From assembly GCA_963755705.1 (NCBI GenBank), contig CAVWKW010000004.1, positions 62,001 to 126,000 of the forward strand: a DNA stretch of 64,000 nt, written 5' to 3'. The stretch is from JBARDN01 sp963755705. GTDB taxonomy: Bacteria; Desulfobacterota; Binatia; Binatales; Binataceae. A model generated the notes under the pieces. That model was not told where the DNA came from. It was given only the letters and a program-made list of their open reading frames with translations, and made no database searches. Position numbers and translations under genes: made by a program. This document shows positions 32,394-42,157 of this stretch, one piece after another. Within the stretch, counting starts at the first letter, position 1. Every line of letters starts with the position of its first letter.

Positions 32394-34763
32394 ATGTCCT
32401 TACGACGGATTCTCAAAATCGCGCTGCTGAGTGCGGCGATTCTGGCGCTGTTCTGCGTCCCCCCCGCAATTTACTACTTCAGTATCTATTACCGCGCGCT
32501 CGAGCAGGAAGTAGTAACTCGCTTTTCCGGCAAGCGCTGGAATATACCGTCGCGAATCTATTCCGACACTACCATCGTCTACGCCGGGCAAAACCTAGAC
32601 GACCTGGGATTCTTCGAACGCCTGGCGCGGCTAAATTATCATCGTACCGACCCCGGCCACGTAACCACTCGCGGCGAGTACAGCTTCGATGCGAAGCACG
32701 GCGAGCTGGTTATGTTCCTGCACAGCTTTGCGTATCCGTACGGCAACTTCGGCGGACAACTGGTCGATATCGCGCTGGCGAAGGACGACACGATCGAATC
32801 GATGAGCGATCCGGTGACCAAGAAGCCGGTGTTCTCGATCGAGCTCGAACCCGAGCTGATAAGCGGCATCTTCCAGGGCAGTTGGGATCAGCGCCGGCTG
32901 GTGCGGCTCAACCAGATTCCGCCGCTATTGATCGACGCGATCCTGGCCGCCGAGGATCATCGCTTCTACGAGCATCACGGCGTCGATCCGGTGCGAATCA
33001 TCAAGGCGGGGCTGGTGGATCTGATTTCACGCCATATCCAGCAGGGCGGTTCGACGCTGACCCAGCAGTTGATGAAGAATTTCTTTCTGACTAATCAGCG
33101 CAGCTACAAACGAAAACTCACTGAAGCGCTGATGGCGTATATAGCGGAACGCAAGTACTCCAAGGATGAGATCCTCGAGAACTATATAAACGATATCTAT
33201 CTGGGGCGGCGCGGGCAGGAGGGGATCTTCGGCGTCTGGGAAGCCTCGGAATACTACTTTTCGAAAGAGCCCCGCGATCTGACTATTGCCGAAATGGCCA
33301 CTATCGCCGGAATGATCAGCTCGCCCAACCGCCTGAACCCGCTGCGCCATCCCGAGGATTCCCAGAAGCGGCGCAATGAGGTCCTCGCCTCGATGCTCCA
33401 GGACGGCTACATCTCGAAGGCCGCCTATGACGACTCGGTGGTCGAGCCGATGCACGCGCGCGAGGTCTATGCCGAGAGCAACGACGCGCCCTATTTCGTC
33501 GATTACGTGAAGAAGGAGCTGGCCGATCGCTACCCGCCCGAAGTATTAAACGGCGAAGGGCTTAGAATCTTCACCTCGCTCGATGTGCATGTGCAGAAGC
33601 TCGCCGAAGAGGCGATTAGCCAGAACCTCACCGACCTCGAGACCAAGCATCCCAAGCTCCTGCGCAAGGAGAAAGACCAGAAGCTCGAGTCGTGCCTGAT
33701 TTCGCTCGAACCGCAAACCGGAAAGATTCGCGCGATGGTCGGAGGGCGCAATTATCAGTCGAGCCAGTTCAATCGCGTCACTCAATCCAAGCGCCAGCCG
33801 GGCTCCGCGTTCAAGCCGGTGACCTACATGGCCGCGTTCCAGGAAACTCTCGAGGGCGGTCCGGTAAAGCTCCTGCCGACCAGCTACATCGATGACAGCC
33901 CCTGGACCTGGCAATATGCCGACAACATGAGCTGGTCGCCACGCAATTACAAAGACCGCTTCTTCGGCAATGTCACGCTCGAGTTCGCGCTCCAGGAATC
34001 GCTCAACGCGGCGACTTCGCGCGTCGCCTACACGATCGGTCTGGACCGCGTGGTCGCGATGGCGAAGAAGCTAGGCTTTGGCGACCTGCCCGAGTATCCG
34101 TCGATCGTACTCGGCGGAATCGAGGTCGCGCCGATCCAGATCGCCCACGCCTACGCGATAATCGCCAACTACGGCCAGGAGGTTCAGCCCTACGCGATCA
34201 CCTCGGTCGTCGATGAAAACGGCAAGGTGATCGAGGGCCACGAACTCGAAGCGCACCAGGTGATCTCGCCCGAGCTCGCATTCATGATGCAGTTCATGAT
34301 GGAGCAGGTGATCAATCATGGCACCGGCAACGGCGCGCGCCTGGCGGGATTCATGCGTCCGGCGGCCGGCAAGACCGGCACCACCAACGACTCGAAGGAC
34401 GCGTGGTTCGCGGGCTTCACACCCAATCTGCTGGCGGTGGTATGGACCGGGTTCGATCAGAAAGACACTCTCGGGCTGACCGGCGCGCAAGCCTCGCTGC
34501 CGGCATGGACCAACTTCATGAAGAAGGCGACCGCGTCGCGGCCCGCGCTTGATTTCACTCCGCCGGCAGATATGGTGATCGAGCGAGTCGATCCGATTAC
34601 CGGTTGCAAGGCCGCGCCGGGCAACCCGGTTTCGGTCGAAGGAGTATTTCCGAAATCGATGGAACCTGCCGACCGCTGCCCCGCCAACGCCGCCGGCACG
34701 GTTCCCGCCTCGGTCCGCGCGATGCCTGAACTGCCGAACCCTGCCACTGACCCCAACGACTGA
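32394..34763 (+). CDS. class A penicillin-binding protein, PBP1b-like
   Basis: A 789-residue bifunctional peptidoglycan synthase. After an N-terminal membrane helix comes a UB2H-like region (WNIPSRIYSDTTIVYAGQNLDDLGFFERLARLNYH), as in PBP1b. The GT51 domain contains EDHRFYEHHGVD (near residue 185) and QGGSTLTQQLMKNFFL. The transpeptidase domain has SAFK (serine near 470), SLN and KTGTTNDSKDAWF (near 659). The ATG at 32394 is preferred to an upstream TTG at 32379. Its stop overlaps the start of the TPR gene by one base. Confidence 0.95.
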   Translation: MSLRRILKIALLSAAILALFCVPPAIYYFSIYYRALEQEVVTRFSGKRWNIPSRIYSDTTIVYAGQNLDDLGFFERLARLNYHRTDPGHVTTRGEYSFDAKHGELVMFLHSFAYPYGNFGGQLVDIALAKDDTIESMSDPVTKKPVFSIELEPELISGIFQGSWDQRRLVRLNQIPPLLIDAILAAEDHRFYEHHGVDPVRIIKAGLVDLISRHIQQGGSTLTQQLMKNFFLTNQRSYKRKLTEALMAYIAERKYSKDEILENYINDIYLGRRGQEGIFGVWEASEYYFSKEPRDLTIAEMATIAGMISSPNRLNPLRHPEDSQKRRNEVLASMLQDGYISKAAYDDSVVEPMHAREVYAESNDAPYFVDYVKKELADRYPPEVLNGEGLRIFTSLDVHVQKLAEEAISQNLTDLETKHPKLLRKEKDQKLESCLISLEPQTGKIRAMVGGRNYQSSQFNRVTQSKRQPGSAFKPVTYMAAFQETLEGGPVKLLPTSYIDDSPWTWQYADNMSWSPRNYKDRFFGNVTLEFALQESLNAATSRVAYTIGLDRVVAMAKKLGFGDLPEYPSIVLGGIEVAPIQIAHAYAIIANYGQEVQPYAITSVVDENGKVIEGHELEAHQVISPELAFMMQFMMEQVINHGTGNGARLAGFMRPAAGKTGTTNDSKDAWFAGFTPNLLAVVWTGFDQKDTLGLTGAQASLPAWTNFMKKATASRPALDFTPPADMVIERVDPITGCKAAPGNPVSVEGVFPKSMEPADRCPANAAGTVPASVRAMPELPNPATDPND

Positions 34764-35665
34764 TGCACCGGGATTACATCGCGCGGCGCGGACGTGCTCT
34801 GGCGGTCGCCGTCGCGATCGGAATTTTCGCGGCGCCGATTCGAGCCCTCGCACGCGAGCATGGCGCGCCCGTGGTTGTTGCATTGGAAGAAGAATCAATC
34901 GGCGCGGCGGATCTGACCCCTACTCCGACGGTCACTCCCACTCCCGACGCGAATGGAAACCTGCCGCCAACTCCTTCGCCGACTCCGTCCGCCACGCCAA
35001 CCGAGGGCCCTGTCTTCGTCGAACCGACTGCCATGTCAACCTCGACCGAAGAGGCTCCTCCGCTCGACGTCGGCGCGATCACGCCAACGCTGCGAGTCAG
35101 CGACGCTCCTCTGGACGCGGTGATCGCCGCCGAGGGATCGCCCGCGCGCGCCGCGTCGCTGCGCGCAACCGACCAGGCGCGCCAGCAGCTCATCGCCAAT
35201 CATCCGGACGAAGCCATCCGAACGCTGGGCAGCGCGATCGGAATCGACCCGGCAAATCCGTACGCCTACTTTTATCTCGGGCGCGCTTATGTCGCGAAAA
35301 ATGACGATGAACAAGCGCTGAGTTTCTTCAAACGCGCCGAGATCGGTTTCGGATCGAACAACGCCGTATGGCTCAGCGAGACCCTCGCCTTCGAGGGACT
35401 GACCTACGAGCAGTCTGATCGTATCAACGCCGCGGCGGCCGCGTATCAGCAGGCGATAGCCGCCGATCCCGGCAACCTGATGGCGCGAGTCGGCTACACT
35501 CGCGTTTCGCCGCAGGTAACCCCGGTTGCGCCCGCGGCACCCGAGGGCGCGCCGGCCGAGTCCGATATCGCGGCTCCTCCTTCGGGCGCGGCCGCGCAGC
35601 CGCCGCCGGCCGAGTCGCCGCCGCCTCCACCGCCGTCGTCGGAGGGCGAGCCGCCGACCGATTGA
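34763..35665 (+). CDS. secreted TPR protein with Pro/Thr-rich segments
   Basis: A 300-residue exported protein. A signal peptide (about residues 1-33, ending near ALAREH) is followed by a threonine-proline repeat spacer (LTPTPTVTPTPD, PTPSPTPSATPTEG). Two to three TPR-like units then follow (QARQQLIANHPDEAIRTLGSAIGIDPANPYAYFYLGRAYVAKNDDEQALSFFKRAE and ERINAAAAAYQQAIAADPGNLMARVGY), and a Pro-rich tail. Translation is coupled to the PBP by a one-base overlap, so it probably scaffolds cell-wall synthesis, as LpoB/CpoB-type partners do. That role is inferred only. Confidence 0.8.
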   Translation: MHRDYIARRGRALAVAVAIGIFAAPIRALAREHGAPVVVALEEESIGAADLTPTPTVTPTPDANGNLPPTPSPTPSATPTEGPVFVEPTAMSTSTEEAPPLDVGAITPTLRVSDAPLDAVIAAEGSPARAASLRATDQARQQLIANHPDEAIRTLGSAIGIDPANPYAYFYLGRAYVAKNDDEQALSFFKRAEIGFGSNNAVWLSETLAFEGLTYEQSDRINAAAAAYQQAIAADPGNLMARVGYTRVSPQVTPVAPAAPEGAPAESDIAAPPSGAAAQPPPAESPPPPPPSSEGEPPTD

Positions 35666-35722
35666 TTCTTTTCGCGCGCGCCCGCGCGGATTATCCTCAA
35701 TGCCACCGGCGCAATCCGAATC

Positions 35723-36727
35723 ATGCTAATTCTTGGAATCGAATCTTCCTGCGACGACGCTGCCGCCGCGATTCTGGAAACCTCTCGGGCCGGAGTCGCC
35801 ACCGTGCGCGCGAGCGCGGTCGCCAATCAGGACGATATCCATCGCGCATATGGCGGTATCGTTCCCGAGCTCGCATCGCGCAATCACGTGGTCACGATCC
35901 TGCCGGTGATCAGCCGCGCGCTCGCGGGCGCCGGAGTGACACTCGCGCAGATCGACGGTATCGCCGTGACGCGCGGGCCCGGCCTGGTCGGCTCGCTGCT
36001 GGTCGGCCTGATGTGCGCCAAGGGAATCGCGCAGGCGAGCGGCGTGCCGATGGTCGGGGTGAATCATATCGAGGGGCATCTGCTGGCTCCGATGCTCGAG
36101 AACGAAATCGCGATGCCGTATCTCGCGCTGGTGGTTTCGGGCGGACACACCGCGCTGTTCGCAGTCGAAGATTTCGGGCGCTATCGGCGCCTCGGCTCGA
36201 CTCGTGACGACGCCGCCGGCGAGGCTTTCGACAAGGTCGCCAAGATGATGGGGCTCGGGTATCCGGGCGGCAAGGTGATCGACGATCTCGCGCGGCAGGG
36301 AAATTCGAAGCAGGTGAAATTTCCGCGGGCCAAGGTTCGCGGCGCGCCGCTCGACTTCAGCTTCTCGGGCGTCAAGACCGCCGTCGCAACTTTTCTGGCC
36401 GGCGAACCGGGACGCGCTACCGCCCAGCGGGATTTGGCCGCGAGCTTCCAGGAGGCGGTGGTCAACATGCTCGTCAGCCCGACCATCGCGGCGGCGCGCG
36501 AGCTTGGAGCCGGCACGATCGCGCTGACCGGCGGGGTCGCCGCGAACTCGCGCCTGCGCACCCGCCTTCACGACGCCGGCGCCGCCGAAGGCTTTCGCGT
36601 GGTCGCGCCGTCGCTCAAGTACTGCACCGACAACGCCGCGATGATCGCGATCGCGGGAAGCTGGCGCCTGCTGCGCGGCGAGCGCGACGATCTTTCGATC
36701 GACGCCGAAGCGAATCTGAGGCTATAG
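35723..36727 (+). CDS. tsaD: tRNA N6-adenosine threonylcarbamoyltransferase
   Basis: A 334-residue ASKHA-fold enzyme of t6A37 tRNA modification. Motifs: LGIESSCDDAAAAIL at the N-terminus, metal-binding histidines in VNHIEGHLLAP, SGGHTALFAV, DDAAGEAFDKVAKMMGLGYPGG, and TGGVAANSRLR. It is first in a run tsaD-rsmA-mutM-M20. The start ATG is in the conserved MLILGIESSCDD context. Confidence 0.96.
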   Translation: MLILGIESSCDDAAAAILETSRAGVATVRASAVANQDDIHRAYGGIVPELASRNHVVTILPVISRALAGAGVTLAQIDGIAVTRGPGLVGSLLVGLMCAKGIAQASGVPMVGVNHIEGHLLAPMLENEIAMPYLALVVSGGHTALFAVEDFGRYRRLGSTRDDAAGEAFDKVAKMMGLGYPGGKVIDDLARQGNSKQVKFPRAKVRGAPLDFSFSGVKTAVATFLAGEPGRATAQRDLAASFQEAVVNMLVSPTIAAARELGAGTIALTGGVAANSRLRTRLHDAGAAEGFRVVAPSLKYCTDNAAMIAIAGSWRLLRGERDDLSIDAEANLRL

Positions 36728-36734
36728 CCGTTTC

Positions 36735-37631
36735 ATGCGCTCCGTGCCAAAACCGCGCCGCACAAATACCGGGCCCTCCGCGCCGACGCGGGCAGTACCC
36801 GCGCTCGCGGTGGTTGGCGTGCGCCCGTCCAAATCGCGCGGACAGAATTTTTTGGTCCAGGCCGCGATCGCAAACCGGATCGTAGATACCGCGGCGCTCG
36901 CGCCCGGCGACGACGTGCTCGAAATCGGACCCGGCCTCGGAATCCTGAGCGAGCGAATTGCGGCGCAGAAAATCGCGCGGCTGACGATGGTCGAGATCGA
37001 TCCGCGCCTCGCCGCGCGGCTCCAGGAGCGCTTCGCCGGCGATCGCCGCGCGCAGGTTATTCTCGGAGACTTTCTTGAGACCGACCTGCCCGCCCTGTTC
37101 GAGCGCGGTCCGATCAAAGTGATCGGGAATCTTCCATTCAACGCCGCCGCCGCGATTCTGCGCCGCCTGTGCGGCGAGTCCCGCTCGATCGAGTTGATGA
37201 TCCTGATGTTTCAGCGCGAGGTCGCCGAGCGGATCCGCGCGCGTCCGGGAGAAGCCGCATACAGCGCGCTCAGTGTGTTCACGCAACTGTACTTCGAAAT
37301 CGAATCGCACTTCAGAGTCGGCGCCGGAAATTTTCATCCGCGGCCCAAGGTCGATGCGGAAGTGCTGGTGATGCGCCCGTATCGCACGCCGCGCTTCGGC
37401 GCCGGCGACGAAGCGATCTTGCTGCGCACGGTGCGCGCCGCGTTTTCAGCGCCGCGCAAAACCCTGCGCAACGCGCTCGGCCAGGCGCTGGGCCTCGACC
37501 CCGCGAAAATCGAGGCTGCTGTCCGCCGCGCCGCGATCGATCCCGGCCTCCGCGCCGAAACTTTGTCCCCGGATGACCTGCTCAGGCTTGCGCGCGAGCT
37601 CGATGCCGATCTGAAGATAGCCGATGCCTGA
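36735..37631 (+). CDS. rsmA: 16S rRNA (adenine(1518)-N6/(1519)-N6)-dimethyltransferase
   Basis: A 298-residue KsgA-type methyltransferase. The SAM-binding sequence is KSRGQNFLVQ, then DDVLEIGPGLGILSERIA; the catalytic-loop motif is VIGNLPFNAAAAIL. The C-terminal small domain includes VGAGNFHPRPKVDAEVLVMRPY. A basic N-terminal tail of about 35 residues precedes the core. It starts seven bases after tsaD and overlaps mutM by eight bases. Confidence 0.95.
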   Translation: MRSVPKPRRTNTGPSAPTRAVPALAVVGVRPSKSRGQNFLVQAAIANRIVDTAALAPGDDVLEIGPGLGILSERIAAQKIARLTMVEIDPRLAARLQERFAGDRRAQVILGDFLETDLPALFERGPIKVIGNLPFNAAAAILRRLCGESRSIELMILMFQREVAERIRARPGEAAYSALSVFTQLYFEIESHFRVGAGNFHPRPKVDAEVLVMRPYRTPRFGAGDEAILLRTVRAAFSAPRKTLRNALGQALGLDPAKIEAAVRRAAIDPGLRAETLSPDDLLRLARELDADLKIADA

Positions 37632-38457
37632 ACTGCCGGAAGTCGAATCACTCAGGCGAATCCTGCGCCGCAGCGCGGTTGGCCGCGTGATCACCGGCGC
37701 GCGAATCAGCCAGCTCGCTCTGCGCCGCAAACCGCCGGGAGACTTCGCCGCGCAAATCACCGGCCGCAAAATTCGCGAGATCGCGCGCCGCGCAAAATAT
37801 CTCATCGTCGATCTCGACGGCGACAGCATCATCCTGGTCCATCTCGGAATGAGCGGCAGCCTGACGCATCGCCGCCCAGGCTTCGACGCCGCGGACTTCG
37901 ACCCGCGCCACGATCACATCGAATTTTTCCTCGACGACCAAACCCGCCTGGTGTTCAACGATCCGCGCCGCTTCGGAATCGTGCGGCTGATGGCGCGCGA
38001 CGCGATGGCCACCAGCGCGGAGTTGCGCGGGATCGGTCCCGAGCCATTTTCCGCGGAGTTCAACCGGCAATATCTGACCGGGAAAGCGCGCGGACGGCGC
38101 GCCGCGATCAAGAACCTGATCATGGATCAGCGAATCGTTGCGGGTATCGGAAATATCTATGCTTCCGAAATTCTGTTCCATGCGCGCGTGCGCCCTACCC
38201 GCCGCGCGGGCAAAGTGAATGCCGCCGAAATGGAAAAAATCGCGAGCTTCACGCGCGAGGTACTGCGCGCCGCGATCGGCAGTCGCGGCACCACCTTTCG
38301 CAGCTACCGCGACTCGAAAGGACGCCCCGGCCGCTTCGCCGCGCGCCTGCAGGTGTACGGACGCGAGGGCGAACCCTGCTATGTCTGCTCGACTGCGATC
38401 CGCAATCTCGTGGTCGGACAACGCGCGAGCTTCTATTGCCCCAGTTGCCAGAAGTAG
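37624..38457 (+). CDS. mutM: formamidopyrimidine-DNA glycosylase
   Basis: A 277-residue base-excision repair enzyme for 8-oxoguanine. The catalytic N-terminal PELPEVE follows the initiator Met. The helix-two-turn-helix region IVAGIGNIYASEILFHARVRPTRRAG and the C-terminal zinc finger CYVC-x16-CPSC (CYVCSTAIRNLVVGQ through FYCPSCQK) are intact. The start overlaps the end of rsmA by eight bases, so translation is coupled. Confidence 0.96.
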   Translation: MPELPEVESLRRILRRSAVGRVITGARISQLALRRKPPGDFAAQITGRKIREIARRAKYLIVDLDGDSIILVHLGMSGSLTHRRPGFDAADFDPRHDHIEFFLDDQTRLVFNDPRRFGIVRLMARDAMATSAELRGIGPEPFSAEFNRQYLTGKARGRRAAIKNLIMDQRIVAGIGNIYASEILFHARVRPTRRAGKVNAAEMEKIASFTREVLRAAIGSRGTTFRSYRDSKGRPGRFAARLQVYGREGEPCYVCSTAIRNLVVGQRASFYCPSCQK

Positions 38458-38481
38458 CGCGCCCACCGCGGAGGCCTGTCG

Positions 38482-39894
38482 ATGCCAAGACCAATTTTAA
38501 TCCTCGCGATCCTCATCCTCTTCGCGCTCTGCCCCGCCGCGCGCGCCGCGGACGTTCCCGCGCCGGACTGGAAGGCCCTCGACACCGAGGCGCTCGGCTA
38601 CTATCGCGACTATCTGCGCTTCGACACGACCAATCCGCCCGACAACACCGTCCCTGCGATCGCTTATCTGAAAACAATTCTCGACCAGGAAGGAATCGAC
38701 AACCAGACCTTCGTCAGCACCGGCGGCGCGATGTCGATCGTCGCGCGCCTGCCCGGTCCCGCGGGCGTGAAGCCGCTGCTCCTCATGTCGCACGCCGACG
38801 TGGTGCCCGCGGTCGCCGCCGACTGGTCGCATCCGCCGTTCTCCGCTGACCTCGACGACGGCTTCGTATGGGCGCGCGGCGCAATCGACAACAAGGCCCA
38901 CGGCATCATGGCGCTCGCGACTCTGCTCGCGCTCAAGCGCGATCACGTGGCTCTGCGGCGCGGAGTCGAGCTGATGATCAACCCCGACGAAGAGGCCGGC
39001 GGCGAAGACGGCGCCGAGTGGATGGTGAAAAATCATTGGGACGCGATCGATCCCGCGTTCGCGGTGAACGAAGGCGGTGCGGCCGGTATCGATCCGTTCG
39101 GGGGCACCACGCCGATCTTCAACGTCGCCGTCGCCGAGAAACGCGTGATGTGGCTGCGGCTCACCGCGCACGGACAATCCGGACATGGTTCCGTGCCGAC
39201 GGCCAACAATCCTACATTGATTCTAATCCAGGCGCTCGCGCGGCTGCTCCGGAGTCAGCCGGAGATTCGCGTGATCCCGCTGATGGACAATGCTTTCGAC
39301 GTGATCGCGGCGCACGAAAAGTTTCCCGCCGCGTTCGAGCTGGATCATCTGGGATGGCCTTTCGTGCTCGGTTACGCGCTGCGCGGCCCGCTTCGCCCCG
39401 ATTATATCCGCGCGCTTTTGCGCGACACGATCTCGCCGACGATGCTGCGGGGTAGTCTCAAGGTAAATGTGATCCCCTCGACTGCGGAGGCCGGTCTCGA
39501 TTGCCGCCTGTTGCCCGGCACCGACGCCAAAGATTTCATGGACCGGATTACCGCGCTGCTGAACGACGATCGCATCACGATCGATACTTTTCAGGCACCC
39601 GACGCGCCGCCGCCGTCGCCGACCAGCGGCGAGATGTGGGACGCGATCGGCCGCGTGGTCGCTGCCGATTTTCCCGGCACCTACGTGGTGCCGTGGATGA
39701 CCTCGGGCGGAACCGATTCGCGCTTTCTGCGCGAGAAAGGAGTGCCGGCCTACGGCTTTATCCCGATTGTGCTGCCACCCAGCGAGGAGCGGCGCTTTCA
39801 CGGCGTCAACGAGCGGTTATCGATCGAGAACCTGAACCGCGGAATCAAGGCGACCTACGATCTCGCGATCGATCTCTGCGCCGCCCACCAATAG
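38482..39894 (+). CDS. exported M20 family metallopeptidase
   Basis: A 470-residue di-zinc hydrolase of the CPG2/carboxypeptidase Ss1 type. A signal peptide is seen at residues 1-24 (LILAILILFALCPAARA). The metal ligands are in LLLMSHADVVPA, FVWARGAIDNKAHGIMAL and DEEAGGEDGAEWMV, with a later H in the C-terminal domain. The dimerisation domain contains GHGSVPTANN. It probably trims peptides or amidated compounds in the periplasm. It lies 24 bases after mutM, probably in the same transcript. The natural substrate is unknown. Confidence 0.9.
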   Translation: MPRPILILAILILFALCPAARAADVPAPDWKALDTEALGYYRDYLRFDTTNPPDNTVPAIAYLKTILDQEGIDNQTFVSTGGAMSIVARLPGPAGVKPLLLMSHADVVPAVAADWSHPPFSADLDDGFVWARGAIDNKAHGIMALATLLALKRDHVALRRGVELMINPDEEAGGEDGAEWMVKNHWDAIDPAFAVNEGGAAGIDPFGGTTPIFNVAVAEKRVMWLRLTAHGQSGHGSVPTANNPTLILIQALARLLRSQPEIRVIPLMDNAFDVIAAHEKFPAAFELDHLGWPFVLGYALRGPLRPDYIRALLRDTISPTMLRGSLKVNVIPSTAEAGLDCRLLPGTDAKDFMDRITALLNDDRITIDTFQAPDAPPPSPTSGEMWDAIGRVVAADFPGTYVVPWMTSGGTDSRFLREKGVPAYGFIPIVLPPSEERRFHGVNERLSIENLNRGIKATYDLAIDLCAAHQ

Positions 39895-39905
39895 ACCCGC
39901 GCGGC

Positions 39906-40511
39906 TCATAGCGCGGCGCGCTTCAGCCACGCGATCGCGTCCTCGAGCCGGTCGCTGCCCCAGAACATCTCGTCTCCGGCGAAGAACGCGGGCGCGCCGA
40001 AGATTCCACGCGTCGCCGCGCGCTCGGACTGCTCGCGCAGCTTCGCCTTGTTCTCGTCGCTCAGCGCAAGCGCGAGAATCGCAGCCGGATCGGCGCCGAG
40101 TGCGCGCAGGATCTCCTCGATCGTCTCGCGCTTCGAGATATCGCGATCCTGCGCGAAGTTCGCGTGATACACCGCGCGCACAAAGTCGGGGAGCCATCGC
40201 TCATGCGCGCCGGCAATCGTCACCCGCGCGGCCAGAAGCCCATTTCGCGGAAACGCCGAGGGCCGGTGAAACTCGATCTCGTACTTCGCCGCGAGCCGTT
40301 GCATGTCGCGCCACATGTAACGCCCCTTGGCCGGATAAATATTGAACGGCGAATCGTTCCATCCCTGCGCCGAAAAGATCGGTCCGAGCAGAAATGGTTT
40401 CCAATCGACCTCGAACCCCGCCGCGCGCGTCAACTGCTCGACTCGAAACGCCGCGAGATGCGAATAGGTGCTCGCATATTCGAACCAGAACTCCAGCCGC
40501 CGCGCGCGCAT
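39906..40511 (-). CDS. 2-hydroxychromene-2-carboxylate isomerase-like (DsbA/GST-kappa fold)
   Basis: A 201-residue thioredoxin-fold protein of the GST-kappa/HCCA isomerase family. The N-terminal active-site segment FWFEYASTYSHLAAFRVEQL has the conserved Ser/Tyr positions in place of a DsbA CxxC. The C-terminal cis-Pro loop reads TRGIFGAPAFFAGDEMFWGSDRLEDAI. Members isomerise naphthalene-pathway intermediates using glutathione, but most genomic copies have unknown substrates. It converges on the M20 gene with 11 bases between. Confidence 0.85.
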   Translation of the reverse strand: MRARRLEFWFEYASTYSHLAAFRVEQLTRAAGFEVDWKPFLLGPIFSAQGWNDSPFNIYPAKGRYMWRDMQRLAAKYEIEFHRPSAFPRNGLLAARVTIAGAHERWLPDFVRAVYHANFAQDRDISKRETIEEILRALGADPAAILALALSDENKAKLREQSERAATRGIFGAPAFFAGDEMFWGSDRLEDAIAWLKRAAL

Positions 40512-40682
40512 CGCATTAAGCCTCTATTTGAAATTTTATCCCGCCCTGCGGCGCGAAGACATCAGAAAATATTGGCACGCCCCGCGCGCGGGCTCCGATA
40601 GCGCTCGCACGCACGCCTCCGTAATATCTGCTACTGGAAATCCGATGCCGTCCCGTGGGACCGGCAATGAGGGGAAGCAAGA

Positions 40683-41510
40683 ATGGATCTGCCTGGCGGC
40701 GTAGGCGCAACGCTGGCGTTCATACTCGGGACCGTAATCGGCAGTTTCGCGAATTCGGTGGCGTACCGGCTGCCGCGCGATATATCGATCGTCACGCCGC
40801 GTTCGTTCTGCGAAAGCTGCGAGCGCACGATTCCGTTGTGGGCGAATATCCCGATTCTTGGCTATCTCGGCCTGCGCGGACGCTGCCTGATGTGCGGCGC
40901 GGCCATTCCGTTTCGCCATTTTATGACCGAACTCGCGCTGCCGATTATCGCGCTCTATCTGTACCTGAGCTTTCCCCTCGGTGACGCGATCGCGCGCTTC
41001 GTCCTGTGCGCCGCGTTGTTCATCGTCGGGCTGATCGATTACGACTGGCGCCTGATTCCGAATCTAATCACCTTTCCCGGGATGCTGGTTGGCTTCGTTC
41101 TGGTCACGCTGTTCGTCCCCGAGGTCGGATGGAAAAGCTCGCTCATCGGAATTCTCGCCGGCGGCGGAGTCCTGTTCCTGACCGGCTTCGTCTACGAGCT
41201 GCTGCGCGGACGCGAGGGCGTCGGGATGGGCGACGTCTGGCTGCTCGGGATGGTCGGAGGATTTCTCGGATGGCCCGGCGTCATCTTCACGCTGTTCTTC
41301 GGCTCGATGTTGGGTGCGGTCGGCGGAATCATCTACGCGATGACCGGCGGCCAGACCACCGCGCCGGTGGCCGACCCTGCCGGTGATCAGGTCGAGGCCG
41401 ACGCGTCGATCTTGCAGACCACGGTCCCGTTCGGACCCTTTCTGGCGGTCGCCGCCGGCGCTTTCGCGCTCTTTCAGCCGCAACTCACACGCTGGTATCT
41501 TGGCGGGTGA
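40683..41510 (+). CDS. pilD: prepilin peptidase / N-methyltransferase (A24)
   Basis: A 275-residue bifunctional membrane enzyme that cleaves and N-methylates type IV prepilins or type II secretion pseudopilins. The two CxxC pairs of the methyltransferase domain are in SFCESCERTIP and GRCLMCGAAIPF. The aspartyl protease residues are in GLIDYDWRLIPN and in GVGMGDVWLLGMVGG (GxGD). About seven hydrophobic helices are visible. No pilus genes are nearby. A GGGGAAGCAAGA sequence lies before the ATG. Its TGA overlaps the tmk ATG. Confidence 0.94.
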   Translation: MDLPGGVGATLAFILGTVIGSFANSVAYRLPRDISIVTPRSFCESCERTIPLWANIPILGYLGLRGRCLMCGAAIPFRHFMTELALPIIALYLYLSFPLGDAIARFVLCAALFIVGLIDYDWRLIPNLITFPGMLVGFVLVTLFVPEVGWKSSLIGILAGGGVLFLTGFVYELLRGREGVGMGDVWLLGMVGGFLGWPGVIFTLFFGSMLGAVGGIIYAMTGGQTTAPVADPAGDQVEADASILQTTVPFGPFLAVAAGAFALFQPQLTRWYLGG

Positions 41511-42157
41511 TGGCACAGGGAATTTTCATCACGCTCGAAGGCGTCGAAGGCTCCGGCAAGACGACCCAGGCTGCAATCCTTGCTCAATCGCTGCTCGCTC
41601 AGGGGCGCAACGTCGTAGTGACCCACGAACCGGGCGGAACCCGCGCGGGCGAAGCGATTCGCTCGATCTTTCTCGACCCCGCGGTCTCGCTCGACGTGGC
41701 GGCGGAATTGCTGCTGGTGCTCGCGGATCGCGCGCAGCACGTGCGCGAGAAATTGCGCCCCGCCGTCGCCGCCGGCTCAATCGTAATCTCCGATCGCTAC
41801 TCGGATTCCACGACCGCCTATCAGGGTTACGGACGCGGCTTCGATCTCAAGCTGCTGTCCGATCTGAACCGGCTGGCGAGTGATTCGATGAAGCCAGAGC
41901 TGACTATCGTGCTCGACCTTGTGGTCGAGACCGGGCTCGAGCGCACCCGCGCCCGCGTCAAGGGAGCGGTGCGCGGGCCGGACCGCTTCGAGGGCGAGGT
42001 AACCGATTTTCATCGCCGCGTGCGCGAGGGCTTTCTGGCAATCGCGCGTGCGGAACCCGACCGCGTGGTGATTATCGACGCCGCCCGCCCGCTCGAAGCC
42101 GTCACCGCCGATATCCACGCCGCCGCAACCGCGCTCATAAAACGCCGATGCCTTTAA
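41510..42157 (+). CDS. tmk: thymidylate kinase
   Basis: A 215-residue dTMP kinase. The P-loop is LEGVEGSGKTTQAAIL at about residues 8-22; the substrate loop is THEPGGTRAGEAIRSI; the DRY motif is SDRYSDSTTAYQGYGRG. The ATG at 41510 shares its A with the pilD stop; an in-frame GTG directly before it is the alternative. The stop overlaps holB by ten bases. The order tmk-holB-ricT-metG-tatD is a widely conserved neighbourhood. Confidence 0.95.
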   Translation: MAQGIFITLEGVEGSGKTTQAAILAQSLLAQGRNVVVTHEPGGTRAGEAIRSIFLDPAVSLDVAAELLLVLADRAQHVREKLRPAVAAGSIVISDRYSDSTTAYQGYGRGFDLKLLSDLNRLASDSMKPELTIVLDLVVETGLERTRARVKGAVRGPDRFEGEVTDFHRRVREGFLAIARAEPDRVVIIDAARPLEAVTADIHAAATALIKRRCL

